Source: Kiritimatiellia bacterium (lineage in GTDB: Bacteria; Verrucomicrobiota; Kiritimatiellia; CAIQIC01; Lenti-01). From it: a stretch of DNA of 64,000 nt. A program made the position numbers and the translations under genes. Below, in pieces: positions 30,170-38,213 of the stretch. The notes below the pieces were generated by a model that was not told the DNA's origin, did no database searches, and worked only from the letters and a program-made list of their open reading frames with translations. The stretch covers positions 17,102 through 81,101 of the forward strand of contig JAFXQI010000086.1 of NCBI GenBank assembly GCA_017527155.1. The letters are read 5' to 3'. The stretch's first letter is position 1, and each line of letters starts with the position of its first letter.

Positions 30170-31078
30170 ATGAAAATCATCACTCCCGTCCTCCGCAAGA
30201 CCGGCGCCGTCGCCCGCGGTACCTTCGGCGCCCTCGCCCGCGCCGACGCCCGGCTGATCCTCGTCGATGCCGCCCTGTCGCTGGCCGTGACCGCGACGGC
30301 CTTCACGGCCTTCCTCGTCACCGAGACCGGCGCCGCGATCCTCGACGAACTCCACCGCCGCCACCGCCTCCGCATCCCCCGTCCCGAAAGCCCCTCGCTG
30401 CGCGGCACGCCCACGCCGGAGGAACTCGCCGCCGCCTGCGCCGCCACCCCGCGCAAGCTGCTGGAACGCCTCCGCCTCGGATCCCTCCTGGCCGACCTCG
30501 ATCCCACGCTCGACCGGACTTTCTCCTTCACCGAACTCCCCAACGGCGCCAAACGCTACCGTTCCCGCGGCGGCGGTCTCAAAGCCTACCTCGCCGACAA
30601 CCGCATCCCCGTCCCCTACTCCACCCTGATGCGCTACAAACTCCTCGCCACGCGCCTCCGCCAGCTCCTCGCGCTCGACGCCCGCCTCCCCCTGGAGTGG
30701 CTCCTGCCGCACGCGGCGCCCGACCGCGAACTCCCTTCCGACCTCCAAACGCCGTACTGGACGGCCCGGCGGCGGCTGGCGCGGCTCCTGCGCGAGAACC
30801 GGAATTTCACCCGCCTGCGCAAGCATGTCGATGAAAAGCTCGGCATTCCCCAACTCCTCCGCGCCCGCCGCGATGCGCGTGGCGCGAAGGAATGCCGCCA
30901 CGCCGCCCGCTTCCCGGAGGTCCGCGGCGCGGCGCGCCACATGACAATCGACCCGGGCCGCATCGAAGCGACCCGCCTGGCGCTGGCGGACTTCCTGCAA
31001 GACAAACACCTCTCCCCGAAATGCTCGCACCTGCGCGACGCCGCCATCCGCTGGTTGCGTGCGCCGCCGATCATCTGA
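30170..31078 (+). CDS. Membrane-anchored protein of an unrecognised family (copy 1)
   Basis: A 302-residue protein. One hydrophobic helix (about 28-52) is followed by a basic, helical soluble region. Conserved with the copy at 46310: PSLRGTPTPEE, LADLDPTLDR/LADLAPTLDR, GAKR, YSTLMRY, RLPLEWLLP and RLLRENRNF. I know no family with this set. The C-terminus (DFLQDKHLSPKCSHLRDAAI) parallels the other copy. No operon partners; the gene stands alone between fabZ and a repeat-rich gap. DNA- or RNA-binding is possible given the high Arg content, but this is only a guess. Confidence 0.75.
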   Translation: MKIITPVLRKTGAVARGTFGALARADARLILVDAALSLAVTATAFTAFLVTETGAAILDELHRRHRLRIPRPESPSLRGTPTPEELAAACAATPRKLLERLRLGSLLADLDPTLDRTFSFTELPNGAKRYRSRGGGLKAYLADNRIPVPYSTLMRYKLLATRLRQLLALDARLPLEWLLPHAAPDRELPSDLQTPYWTARRRLARLLRENRNFTRLRKHVDEKLGIPQLLRARRDARGAKECRHAARFPEVRGAARHMTIDPGRIEATRLALADFLQDKHLSPKCSHLRDAAIRWLRAPPII

Positions 31079-31276
31079 GCCCGTTTTTGGGGAACATGGG
31101 AGGGAGAGGGAGGTGGGGGGGGCTTGTTGGGATGGTGGAGGCCTGCACGGGGCTGTTCGATACGACCACCATTGGCGTGTACTGCAAAAGGGAGGGCCTG
31201 CCGTGGCGGGCCGTCCTTTTTCGTGCCTTGCGTTCATGGGGGCGGGATAGGTGTGAAATCGCTGGAAATCGTTGGA

Positions 31277-31393
31277 AATGAAGTAATCTCAAAAGTGCCG
31301 GGAAGGGCAGGCGGGAGGGGGCATCAAGGGGCATTTGCGGCAGTGTGGAGAGTTTTCCAATGATTGGAAAAAATGTTTCCAATGGTTGGAAAA
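31277..31393. repeat. Intergenic repeats, families E and D
   Basis: Within the 31079-31581 gap, which has no gene I can support: GAAGTAATCTCAAAAGTGCC (family E, 31280-31299; near-identical copy at 36322-36341), then two TTTTCCAA palindromes (31353-31371, 31376-31393). A partial inverse of family E lies at 31429-31437 and another at 30116-30127. Confidence 0.65.
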
Positions 31394-31544
31394 CTTCCGG
31401 CGGGGGGGCGAATGGGGAGGGGATGGTTTTGAGATTACTGTAAAATCAACGGTTTTCGGTGGTTTTCCGTCGTCTTGGGGGCCATGGATGCCGGCGGGCG
31501 GGCGAGGGGGAGGAAGCAGGAGGGACGCGGGGTGCATTTCGGGC

Positions 31545-31574
31545 TTGCCGGGGAGGGGGGTGGCGGGGGATAGT
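31545..31574 (+). promoter_or_regulatory. Putative promoter, leaderless spacing
   Basis: TTGCCG (31545-31550), 18-base spacer, GATAGT (31569-31574). The TPR-protein ATG follows after seven bases. Confidence 0.45.
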
Positions 31575-31581
31575 CGGGGGC

Positions 31582-32760
31582 ATGAGACGGTTGACTTGTT
31601 TTCTTTGCGGGGTGTTGGCGGCGGCCGCGGTGCTGTGCGGGCCGGCGCGCGCCCAGGAGGCGCTGCCCGACGATTCGCCGGAGGCCCTCTTCCAGACGGG
31701 GATGTCGCGGTTCTCCGCCGGCGACTACGAGACGTCGCTGACGGTGCTCTCGGAGCTGGTCAAGGTCTTCGGCCGCGAGCCGGAGCTGCGCGGGCGCATC
31801 GACCTGGCCATGTACGCCAAGGCCTGCGCGCTCTACAACCTCGAGCGCCGCGAGGAGTGCGTGAAGGCGTTCCGCGAATACCTGGCGGCGTTCCCGGAGT
31901 CGAAGTACGCGGACGAGGCGCTCTTCCGCATCGGCGTCTGCCTCCAGCAGGACGGCGACCACCAGGAGGCCGTCGCCGCCTACCGCCAGCTGCGCACGGC
32001 CCATCCGGACTCGGCGTACGCGGAGGACGCGGCCTTCCAGATCGGCCTCTGCCTCCTGCTCGACGAGGCGAACGCGGACGCGGCGGCGGCCTTCAAGGAT
32101 TTCGTCGCGCTCTACCCCCGCAGCCGCCTCGCCCCACAGGCCGGCGCCTACGCCGCGCGCGCCCTCTTCGATGACGGCAAGCCCGAGGAGGCGATCGCGA
32201 TGCTCGAGGAGACGGAGAAGCGCCCGCGCCCGTGGTCGGTGGTGACGTACTGCAACTTCCTGGCGTTCGAGATCGGCGACTCGCTCTTCGACGACGGCGA
32301 GTTCGAGACGGCGCTCAAGGCGTACCGCCGCGTCAAGACCCGCCGCGCGATCCTCCAGCACCTCAAGCAGGACCTCGCGCGGCTGGAGGCGGAGAAGGCG
32401 GCGTTCGACCGGCGTCCGCCGTCGGCGCAGGGAGGCCTCTCGGCGCACTTCCGGGCGGCGCGGCAGCTGGAGCGCGACGTCGCCCAGACGCGCGAGATGC
32501 TCGAGAAGCTCGAGACGATGCCGGACTACGACGCGAACCTCTTCCACCGCATCGGCCGCTGCTATTTCAACACGGACCGCCACTGGGAGGCCCGCATCGC
32601 CTTCAAGCGCGTGGTGGACACCGCGGCGGAGGAGGAGATCCGCGAGGCGGCGCACTTCGATCTGATCCTGGCGATCAGCCGCCTGCGCCGCTTCGACGAC
32701 CTGCTCGTGGAGGCCGACAACTACCTCGGCACCTACGACCCCGAAGGGAGGTGGCAATGA
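31582..32760 (+). CDS. Secreted TPR protein (YbgF/BamD-like repeats)
   Basis: A 392-residue exported protein (signal peptide to about residue 26, ending GPARAQ). TPR units follow: ALFQTGMSRFSAGDYETSLTVL, AFREYLAAFPESKYADEALFRIG, AAYRQLRTAHPDSAYAEDAAFQIG, AAFKDFVALYPRSRLAPQAG. These are the outer-membrane-lipoprotein/Tol-Pal type that hold periplasmic complexes together. The C-terminal third has a coiled coil (ARQLERDVAQTREMLEKLETM). Its stop overlaps the start of the SNase-TPR gene (ATGA). It is the first of three coupled secreted TPR genes. Confidence 0.85.
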   Translation: MRRLTCFLCGVLAAAAVLCGPARAQEALPDDSPEALFQTGMSRFSAGDYETSLTVLSELVKVFGREPELRGRIDLAMYAKACALYNLERREECVKAFREYLAAFPESKYADEALFRIGVCLQQDGDHQEAVAAYRQLRTAHPDSAYAEDAAFQIGLCLLLDEANADAAAAFKDFVALYPRSRLAPQAGAYAARALFDDGKPEEAIAMLEETEKRPRPWSVVTYCNFLAFEIGDSLFDDGEFETALKAYRRVKTRRAILQHLKQDLARLEAEKAAFDRRPPSAQGGLSAHFRAARQLERDVAQTREMLEKLETMPDYDANLFHRIGRCYFNTDRHWEARIAFKRVVDTAAEEEIREAAHFDLILAISRLRRFDDLLVEADNYLGTYDPEGRWQ

Positions 32761-35129
32761 AAACCCGCCGCTTTTCCGTCCTTCCCTCCGTCCTAGGCGT
32801 CCTAGCCGTCCTAGGTTCCCTTCTTCCCGCCCCCGCGCGCGCCGCGGTTTCGGGCAAGTGGAACAAGCTGGAGGACTGCGTGCTCGCCGACGGCTACATG
32901 GACGGCGACAGCTTCCACATCCGCCACAAGAACAAGGACATCATCATCCGCCTCTACTTCGTCGACACCCCCGAGACGGACAAGACCCACGAGGAGCGCA
33001 ACAAGGCGCAGGCGGACTACTTCGGCATCAAGGACACGCAGGTGATCCCCGTCGGCCAGCTCGGCAAGAAGTTCACGCAGAAGACGCTCAAGGGCGAGCG
33101 CTTCACCGTGTGGACCCGCTGGGAGGACGCGATGGGCTCGTCCCAGCAGAAGCGCTATTTCGGCATCGTGCAGGTCGGCAAGGACGACCTCGCCGAGCTG
33201 CTCGTCGCCAACGGCCTCGCCCGCGTCTACGGCGCCTCCGCCGTCATGCCCAGCGGCCGCGGTCCCGACGACGAGTTCGCGCGCCTCCGCCAGCTCGAGC
33301 ACCGCGCCAAGGCCAAGAAGCTCGGCGCGTGGTCCAAGGCCGCCAAGAAGGGTGCCCTCCGCGAAGACGGCGGCGGCATGTTCGACCTCGCGGAAGAGGA
33401 CGGCGGGGAAGGCGGCGAAGGCGGCGGCCGCCGGCCCTTCGCGCAGGCGTGGGACGACGAAGACTTCGCCGACCTCGGCGAATACCACGACAAGTGGGCC
33501 AACGTCCCGACCGTCGCCTTCCTGCGAGCGGAAGCCTTCGTCAACACCGAGCGCTTCGAGGACGCCGAAATCGAGATGCGCAAGCTGCTCATCCGCTTCC
33601 CCTCCCACCCCCAGCGCCCGCGCATCGAGTTCTACCTCGCCCTCTCCCTCGCCATGCAGGAAGAATTCGGCGAGGCCGTGAGCCGCTTCAAGGACTGGCT
33701 CGCCAAATACCCCGACCACCCCCTCGCGCCCGACGTCCGCTACTGGATGCCCATCAGCCTCTACTACGACGGCAAGTACCAGGAAGCCCTCCCCCTCTTC
33801 GACGCCTACGCCAAGCAGAACCCCTACACCGTCTACGCCCCCGAGGCCGACTACCGCGCCGCCTGCTGCCGCTACGCCCTCGAAGACTACGAAGGCGCCG
33901 CCGCCGGGGTCGCCGCCTTCCTGCGCGACCATCCCGACCACTACTTCCGCCACGAAGCCGCCATCATGCGCGGCGACGCCCTCGCCGCCCTCGGCGAATT
34001 CGACGCCGCCAAGGAAGCCTACCGCATCGCCATGGTCCCCGCCGCCGGCCCCTTCTACTACATGGCCCTCACCCAGGCCGCGCGCCTCCACAAGGCCCTC
34101 GCCGAGCCCGAGGAATACCGCGAAATGTCCAGGGAATTCGTCCAGTACATCAAGGACATGCCCCAGGACTCCAACATCATCGACGCCGCCTACCAGGCCG
34201 GCTGGGCCCTCCGCCAGACCGGCGAATCCGACAAGGCCCGCCGCCTCTACTGGCAGATGATCGAGCTCCACGGCAACGTCCCCGCCTGGGAAGGCTTCGA
34301 CCTCATGCTCGCCGACCTCGCCAAACTCTACCCCCGCGGCACCGACGAATACGACCAGGACCTCCGCGCCCGCCACGACCGCGCCCTCGCCGACCGCCGC
34401 ATCGCCCTCGCCGCGCGCCTCGACGCCGCCCGCATCCAGCGCCTCCCCGCCGAGTCCCAGACCGCCGCCGTCGCCGCCTTCGCCGGCCGCTACAACACCG
34501 ACGACCTCGGCCCCGAGACCCTCGTCTGGATCGGCCGCGAATGGTTCGACCACGGCATGGTCTCCAACGGCACCGCCACCCTCGAATTCCTCCTCGACCG
34601 CTACGGCGAATCCCGCCACGCCCCCGAAGCCCAGATGCTCCTCGCCCGCCAGGAAGTCGCCGACAAACGCTGGGACGACGCCTTCGGCCACGCCGACGCC
34701 GTCGTCAACGGCGCCGCCGACCTCGACATCTACGTCGAAGCCGTCTTCCTGCGCGCCGAAGCCCTCCGCGGACTCGGGCGCAACGGCGAAGCCATCACCG
34801 CCTACAACGAAATCCTGGCCAACCGCGCCGCCCCGCGCCGCCTCAAGCCCGACGCCCTCCTCGGCATCGCCGCCTGCCTCTGCGCCCAGAACGAATGGAA
34901 CCAGGCCAACGCCTACTACCAGCGCGTGTACGTCCTCTACGGCGCCTACAAAAAACAGGTCGCCGCCGCCTACCTCGGCTCCGCCGCCTGCTTCGAGCAC
35001 ACCCGCGAACCCCAGAAAGCCATCGCCACCTACGACGCCTTCCTCGAAACCGATGCCTCCCGCGGCACCGCCGAAGCCGCCACCGCCCGCCAACGCCGCG
35101 CCGCCCTCTCCCAAGGAGCCACCCCATGA
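32757..35129 (+). CDS. Secreted SNase-domain/TPR fusion protein
   Basis: A 790-residue exported protein. The signal peptide is followed by a staphylococcal-nuclease-like domain at about 35-200: DGYMDGDSFHIRH, IIIRLYFVDTPETD (Arg65, Asp70, Glu73), RYFGIVQVGKDDLAELLVANGLARVYG, and HRAKAKKLGAWS. These are the elements that bind calcium and cleave nucleic acid in the family. A Gly/Glu linker (205-235) leads to about 540 residues of TPRs (AEIEMRKLLIRFPSHPQRPRIEF, EAVSRFKDWLAKYPDHPLAPDV and others). An SNase-TPR fusion of this size is unusual. It could be a periplasmic nuclease or an inactive ligand-binding domain. Confidence 0.85.
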   Translation: MKTRRFSVLPSVLGVLAVLGSLLPAPARAAVSGKWNKLEDCVLADGYMDGDSFHIRHKNKDIIIRLYFVDTPETDKTHEERNKAQADYFGIKDTQVIPVGQLGKKFTQKTLKGERFTVWTRWEDAMGSSQQKRYFGIVQVGKDDLAELLVANGLARVYGASAVMPSGRGPDDEFARLRQLEHRAKAKKLGAWSKAAKKGALREDGGGMFDLAEEDGGEGGEGGGRRPFAQAWDDEDFADLGEYHDKWANVPTVAFLRAEAFVNTERFEDAEIEMRKLLIRFPSHPQRPRIEFYLALSLAMQEEFGEAVSRFKDWLAKYPDHPLAPDVRYWMPISLYYDGKYQEALPLFDAYAKQNPYTVYAPEADYRAACCRYALEDYEGAAAGVAAFLRDHPDHYFRHEAAIMRGDALAALGEFDAAKEAYRIAMVPAAGPFYYMALTQAARLHKALAEPEEYREMSREFVQYIKDMPQDSNIIDAAYQAGWALRQTGESDKARRLYWQMIELHGNVPAWEGFDLMLADLAKLYPRGTDEYDQDLRARHDRALADRRIALAARLDAARIQRLPAESQTAAVAAFAGRYNTDDLGPETLVWIGREWFDHGMVSNGTATLEFLLDRYGESRHAPEAQMLLARQEVADKRWDDAFGHADAVVNGAADLDIYVEAVFLRAEALRGLGRNGEAITAYNEILANRAAPRRLKPDALLGIAACLCAQNEWNQANAYYQRVYVLYGAYKKQVAAAYLGSAACFEHTREPQKAIATYDAFLETDASRGTAEAATARQRRAALSQGATP

Positions 35130-36217
35130 GCCACCGCCCCTCCCATTCCCACCCGTTCCTGCGGTCCCTTCGTCCCCTTCTCTTCCTTTGTGTCCTTTGC
35201 GTCCTTTGTGGCTCATTCCCCCTCCCCGCCCGCGCCCAACTCTGCCCCTACGAAGTCCGCCTCGCCAACGACCGCTTCCACGCCCATCTCCTCAAGCGCG
35301 AAAAAAACGGCGACGTCTGGCTCCGCCGCCTCAAACCCGACGGCACCCCCGGCCCGCAGGTCGGCTATGCCCGCGCCGACATCCTCGGCATCCGCATGCC
35401 GCGCCCCGCCTTCTTCACCAACGTCGAAGCCCTCGTCGCCGCGCCCGGCACCGGCCCCCTGCCTCCGCAGGCCACCGCGCGCGCCCACGCCCTCCTCGAC
35501 CAATACGTCCTCCAGACCCGCGCCTTCCGCGACATTCCCGGCGTCGTCTCCGACGAAGCCCTCTACCTCAAGGCCCGCCTCCAGGACCGCCAGGGGCAGC
35601 ACGCCGAAGCCCTTGCCGGCTACGAAGCCATCCGCGCCAAAGACCCGCCGTCCGCCTTCGCCGACGCCGCCCGCATCCGGGCCGGCATCGACCACTCCCG
35701 CCTGACCAACGCCGTCGACGCCATCGAATGCCTCGACGGCATCCCCCTGCCCGAAGAAGACGAAGCCCTCCTCTCCGACATGCTCTTCGCGCTGGGCGAC
35801 GCCTACGTCCGCCTGGAGAACTGGGACCGGGCCCTGATGACCTACCTCTCCCTGGTCGTCTTCTACCCCTACGTCGGCAACAACGAAGCCCGCGCCCTGT
35901 CCCGCACCCTTCCCTGCTACGCCGCGCTCGGCGAATGGGAATCCTGCTACCGCGCCATCCAGGATCTTCTCGCCGCGGCCCCCGGGACCCCGGCGGCGGC
36001 CTACGCCGAAACCTTCGCGCAGAAGCACGCCAAGCAGCTTGGTTCCGTCGGCGAATTCGTCGACGGCAAACGCATCGTCGCCGACACCCCTGCCACCTCC
36101 ATCGCCGGCACCACCGCCTCCACCAACGCCCCCTCCCACACCCAATTCAACGCCCCCTCCGACGACGACGAACCCTCCGGCGCCGACGACGTCGAATACC
36201 CCGACGAACTCCTCTGA
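35126..36217 (+). CDS. Secreted TPR protein, third gene of the operon
   Basis: A 363-residue exported protein whose signal peptide contains the tandem LCVLCVLCGS. It begins with a small beta module (LCPYEVRLANDRFHAHLLKR, then GDVWLRRLKPDGTPG). TPR-like helices follow (ALYLKARLQDRQGQHAEALAGYE, LENWDRALMTYLSLVVFYPYVG). The tail is Thr/Asp-rich and acidic. ATGA overlap with the SNase-TPR gene, same strand, and a perfect terminator after the stop make the three genes an operon. Confidence 0.82.
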   Translation: MSHRPSHSHPFLRSLRPLLFLCVLCVLCGSFPLPARAQLCPYEVRLANDRFHAHLLKREKNGDVWLRRLKPDGTPGPQVGYARADILGIRMPRPAFFTNVEALVAAPGTGPLPPQATARAHALLDQYVLQTRAFRDIPGVVSDEALYLKARLQDRQGQHAEALAGYEAIRAKDPPSAFADAARIRAGIDHSRLTNAVDAIECLDGIPLPEEDEALLSDMLFALGDAYVRLENWDRALMTYLSLVVFYPYVGNNEARALSRTLPCYAALGEWESCYRAIQDLLAAAPGTPAAAYAETFAQKHAKQLGSVGEFVDGKRIVADTPATSIAGTTASTNAPSHTQFNAPSDDDEPSGADDVEYPDELL

Positions 36218-36248
36218 CCCGCCCCCCTCCCCCACCCCATCCCTCCCG

Positions 36249-36276
36249 CGCCCCGCCTTCCCGGCGGGGCGTTTTT
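36249..36276 (+). terminator. Rho-independent terminator of the TPR operon
   Basis: A 9-bp perfect stem (CGCCCCGCC/GGCGGGGCG) with loop TTCCC followed by five T. It lies 32 bases after the last stop. Confidence 0.88.
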
Positions 36277-36318
36277 CATGGCCGCGGACAGAGCGCAAAA
36301 CCCCACGAAATCGGCCAA

Positions 36319-36521
36319 AATGAAATAATCTCAAATGTGCCGGCGGCTGGCAGGAGCCCCCTCCGCTGCAGTCGCGGGAACGGGTGGGGCAAGGCATCGG
36401 CGTCCCATGTGCAAGGCACGAATCGCCCGGAGAGCTCGCCCCGCCGCTGGGGGAAAAACGGGGGCGGCAGGGGAGGCAGGGGCCAATCTAGATTTCTAGA
36501 TATCCAGAGACCTGGATTTCC
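36319..36521. repeat. Intergenic repeat cluster, families E, B and F
   Basis: Family E (36322-36341, GAAATAATCTCAAATGTGCC), inverted family B (36422-36447) and family F (36486-36521, including TCTAGATATCCAG) lie side by side between the TPR terminator and potC. No gene is supported here. Confidence 0.6.
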
Positions 36522-36549
36522 AGGCGCCGGGGGGGCCATCGCGGCGGCG

Positions 36550-37335
36550 TCAGGTGCCGGGGGCGCGTTTGTTGCGGGAGAGGAGTTGGCTGATGGTGAC
36601 GCAGGCGAAGGTGACGACAAGGAGGATCGTGGACAGGGCGTTGATGAGCGGCGGGGCGCCGTATTTGATCATGCTGTAGATGCGGATGGGCAACGTGGTG
36701 GAGCCGGGGCCCGCGACGAAGAAGGAGATGACGAAGTCGTCGATGGACAGGGTGAAGGCGAGGAGGCCGCCCGCGAGGATGCCCGGGGCCAGCATGGGGA
36801 TCAGGACGCGCCAGAGGGTGGTCCACCATCCGGCGCCGAGGTCCTGGGCGGCTTCGATGATGGTGTAGTCGAAATCCTGCAGGCGGGCGAGGACGGTCAT
36901 GGCGACGTAGGAGAGGCAGAAGGTGACGTGGGCGAGGCCGATGGTGAACATTCCGAGCTGGATCTTCAGGGCGACGAAGAAGAGCAGCATGGAAAGGCCC
37001 ATCAGGATCTCGGGGAGGACGAGGGGCATGTAGATGACGGAGTAGTGGACTTTCTGGAGGCGGCTGCCGGCGTAGCGGTGCAGGGCGAACGCGGCGGAGG
37101 TGCCGAGGATCATGGCGCCAAGGGTCGCGGAGGCCGCGATGACCAGGGTGTTGACGAGGGCGGACCAGATGTCGTCGCGCTGCATGAGGGCGATGTACCA
37201 TTTGAGGGAGGTGCTCTCCCAATGGCCGCCGAACCGGGAGGAGTTGAAGGATTGGGCGACGAGGACGACGATCGGCAGGTAGAAGAACACCAGGACGGCC
37301 CAGGTGACGATGGCGGGGACGCGGGAGGGGCGCAT
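36550..37335 (-). CDS. potC: Spermidine/putrescine ABC permease PotC
   Basis: A 261-residue inner-membrane permease with six helices. FNSSRFGGHWESTSLKWYIAL is the usual PotC first periplasmic loop. EAAQDLGAGWWTTLWRVLIP (residues about 168-187) is the EAA loop that docks on the ATPase. LSIDDFVISFFVAGPGSTTLP is diagnostic of PotC/PotI. The ATG at 37335 lies two bases after the potB stop. Third gene of potA-B-C; the substrate-binding PotD is not in the window downstream. Confidence 0.94.
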   Translation of the reverse strand: MRPSRVPAIVTWAVLVFFYLPIVVLVAQSFNSSRFGGHWESTSLKWYIALMQRDDIWSALVNTLVIAASATLGAMILGTSAAFALHRYAGSRLQKVHYSVIYMPLVLPEILMGLSMLLFFVALKIQLGMFTIGLAHVTFCLSYVAMTVLARLQDFDYTIIEAAQDLGAGWWTTLWRVLIPMLAPGILAGGLLAFTLSIDDFVISFFVAGPGSTTLPIRIYSMIKYGAPPLINALSTILLVVTFACVTISQLLSRNKRAPGT

Positions 37336-37337
37336 GG

Positions 37338-38213
37338 TCAGACTCCTTCTTCGTTCGGGGCGCGGGTGTTCTTGCGGCGCAGGGCGCTGACGGCCACCAT
37401 CGGGACGAGGACGGCCACGGACAGGAAGGCGGAGAGTCCGGCGGCGTGCGGGAGGTTGCGGTCGACGAAGGTGCGCTGGGCGATCTTGTTGCCGATCATT
37501 TCGCTGGTGGGCCCGCCGACGATGTCCGGGATGACGTAGGAGCCGAGCGACGGGATGAAGACCATCAGGAAGGCGGTGAGCAGGCCCACGCGGATGCCCG
37601 GGAGGAAGACGGAGACGAAGGCGCGGAAAGAGCCGGCGCCCAGGTCCTTGGCGGCTTCGATGAGGCGGTAGTCGAATTTTTCGGCGGCGGCGTAGATGGG
37701 GAGGATGGCGAAGGGGAGTTCGGTGTAGATCATCACGAGGAGGACGGCGCCGGCGTTGTAGAGGAGGGAGGTATCCGGGGAAATCAGGTGCAGCCAGACG
37801 AGGGCGTGCTTGAGGAAGCCGTCGGGATGGAGGAGGACCTTCCAGGCGAAGACGCGCACGAGGAAGCTCGTCCAGAAGGGGAGGATGACGAGCAGCAGCA
37901 GCCACTGGCGCAGGCGCGGGGAGACGCGCGAGAGGTAGTAGCTCATGGGCGTCGCGAGGAGGATGCAAAGGCCCGTCGTCAGGGCGCTCATCCAGATGGT
38001 CCGCCAGACGATGGCCGGGTAGTTGGGGTTGCCCAGGGTCTTGAGGGTCTCGAGGGTCCAGCCGGCGCCGATGCCGCCGTAGGGGTCGGAGGGGCGGAAG
38101 GTGATCGCGAAGACGAGCACCGTCGGGATGATGAAGAGCAGTCCCAGCCACACGAAGGAGGGCATCGTGACGAGCCACTCCGTCCAGGCGCGGGGTTTGG
38201 CGCGGCCGCTCAT
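37338..38213 (-). CDS. potB: Spermidine/putrescine ABC permease PotB
   Basis: A 291-residue permease. ILPFWTSFLVRVFAWKVLLHPDG and LIEAAKDLGAGSFRAFVSVFLP (EAA loop at about 192-213) are PotB/PotH hallmarks, as is the C-terminal VDRNLPHAAGLSAFLSVAVL. An N-terminal helix (VWLGLLFIIPTVLVFAITF) starts the six-helix core. The ATG overlaps the potA stop (38210-38213, ATGA). It forms the heterodimeric channel with PotC for polyamine import. Confidence 0.94.
   Translation of the reverse strand: MSGRAKPRAWTEWLVTMPSFVWLGLLFIIPTVLVFAITFRPSDPYGGIGAGWTLETLKTLGNPNYPAIVWRTIWMSALTTGLCILLATPMSYYLSRVSPRLRQWLLLLVILPFWTSFLVRVFAWKVLLHPDGFLKHALVWLHLISPDTSLLYNAGAVLLVMIYTELPFAILPIYAAAEKFDYRLIEAAKDLGAGSFRAFVSVFLPGIRVGLLTAFLMVFIPSLGSYVIPDIVGGPTSEMIGNKIAQRTFVDRNLPHAAGLSAFLSVAVLVPMVAVSALRRKNTRAPNEEGV

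Noticed and set aside
32858..35100. Arg/Pro-rich frame running through the SNase-TPR gene into the third TPR gene
   Set aside because: Only its last part (from 35126) is the real third gene; upstream it is an out-of-frame shadow.
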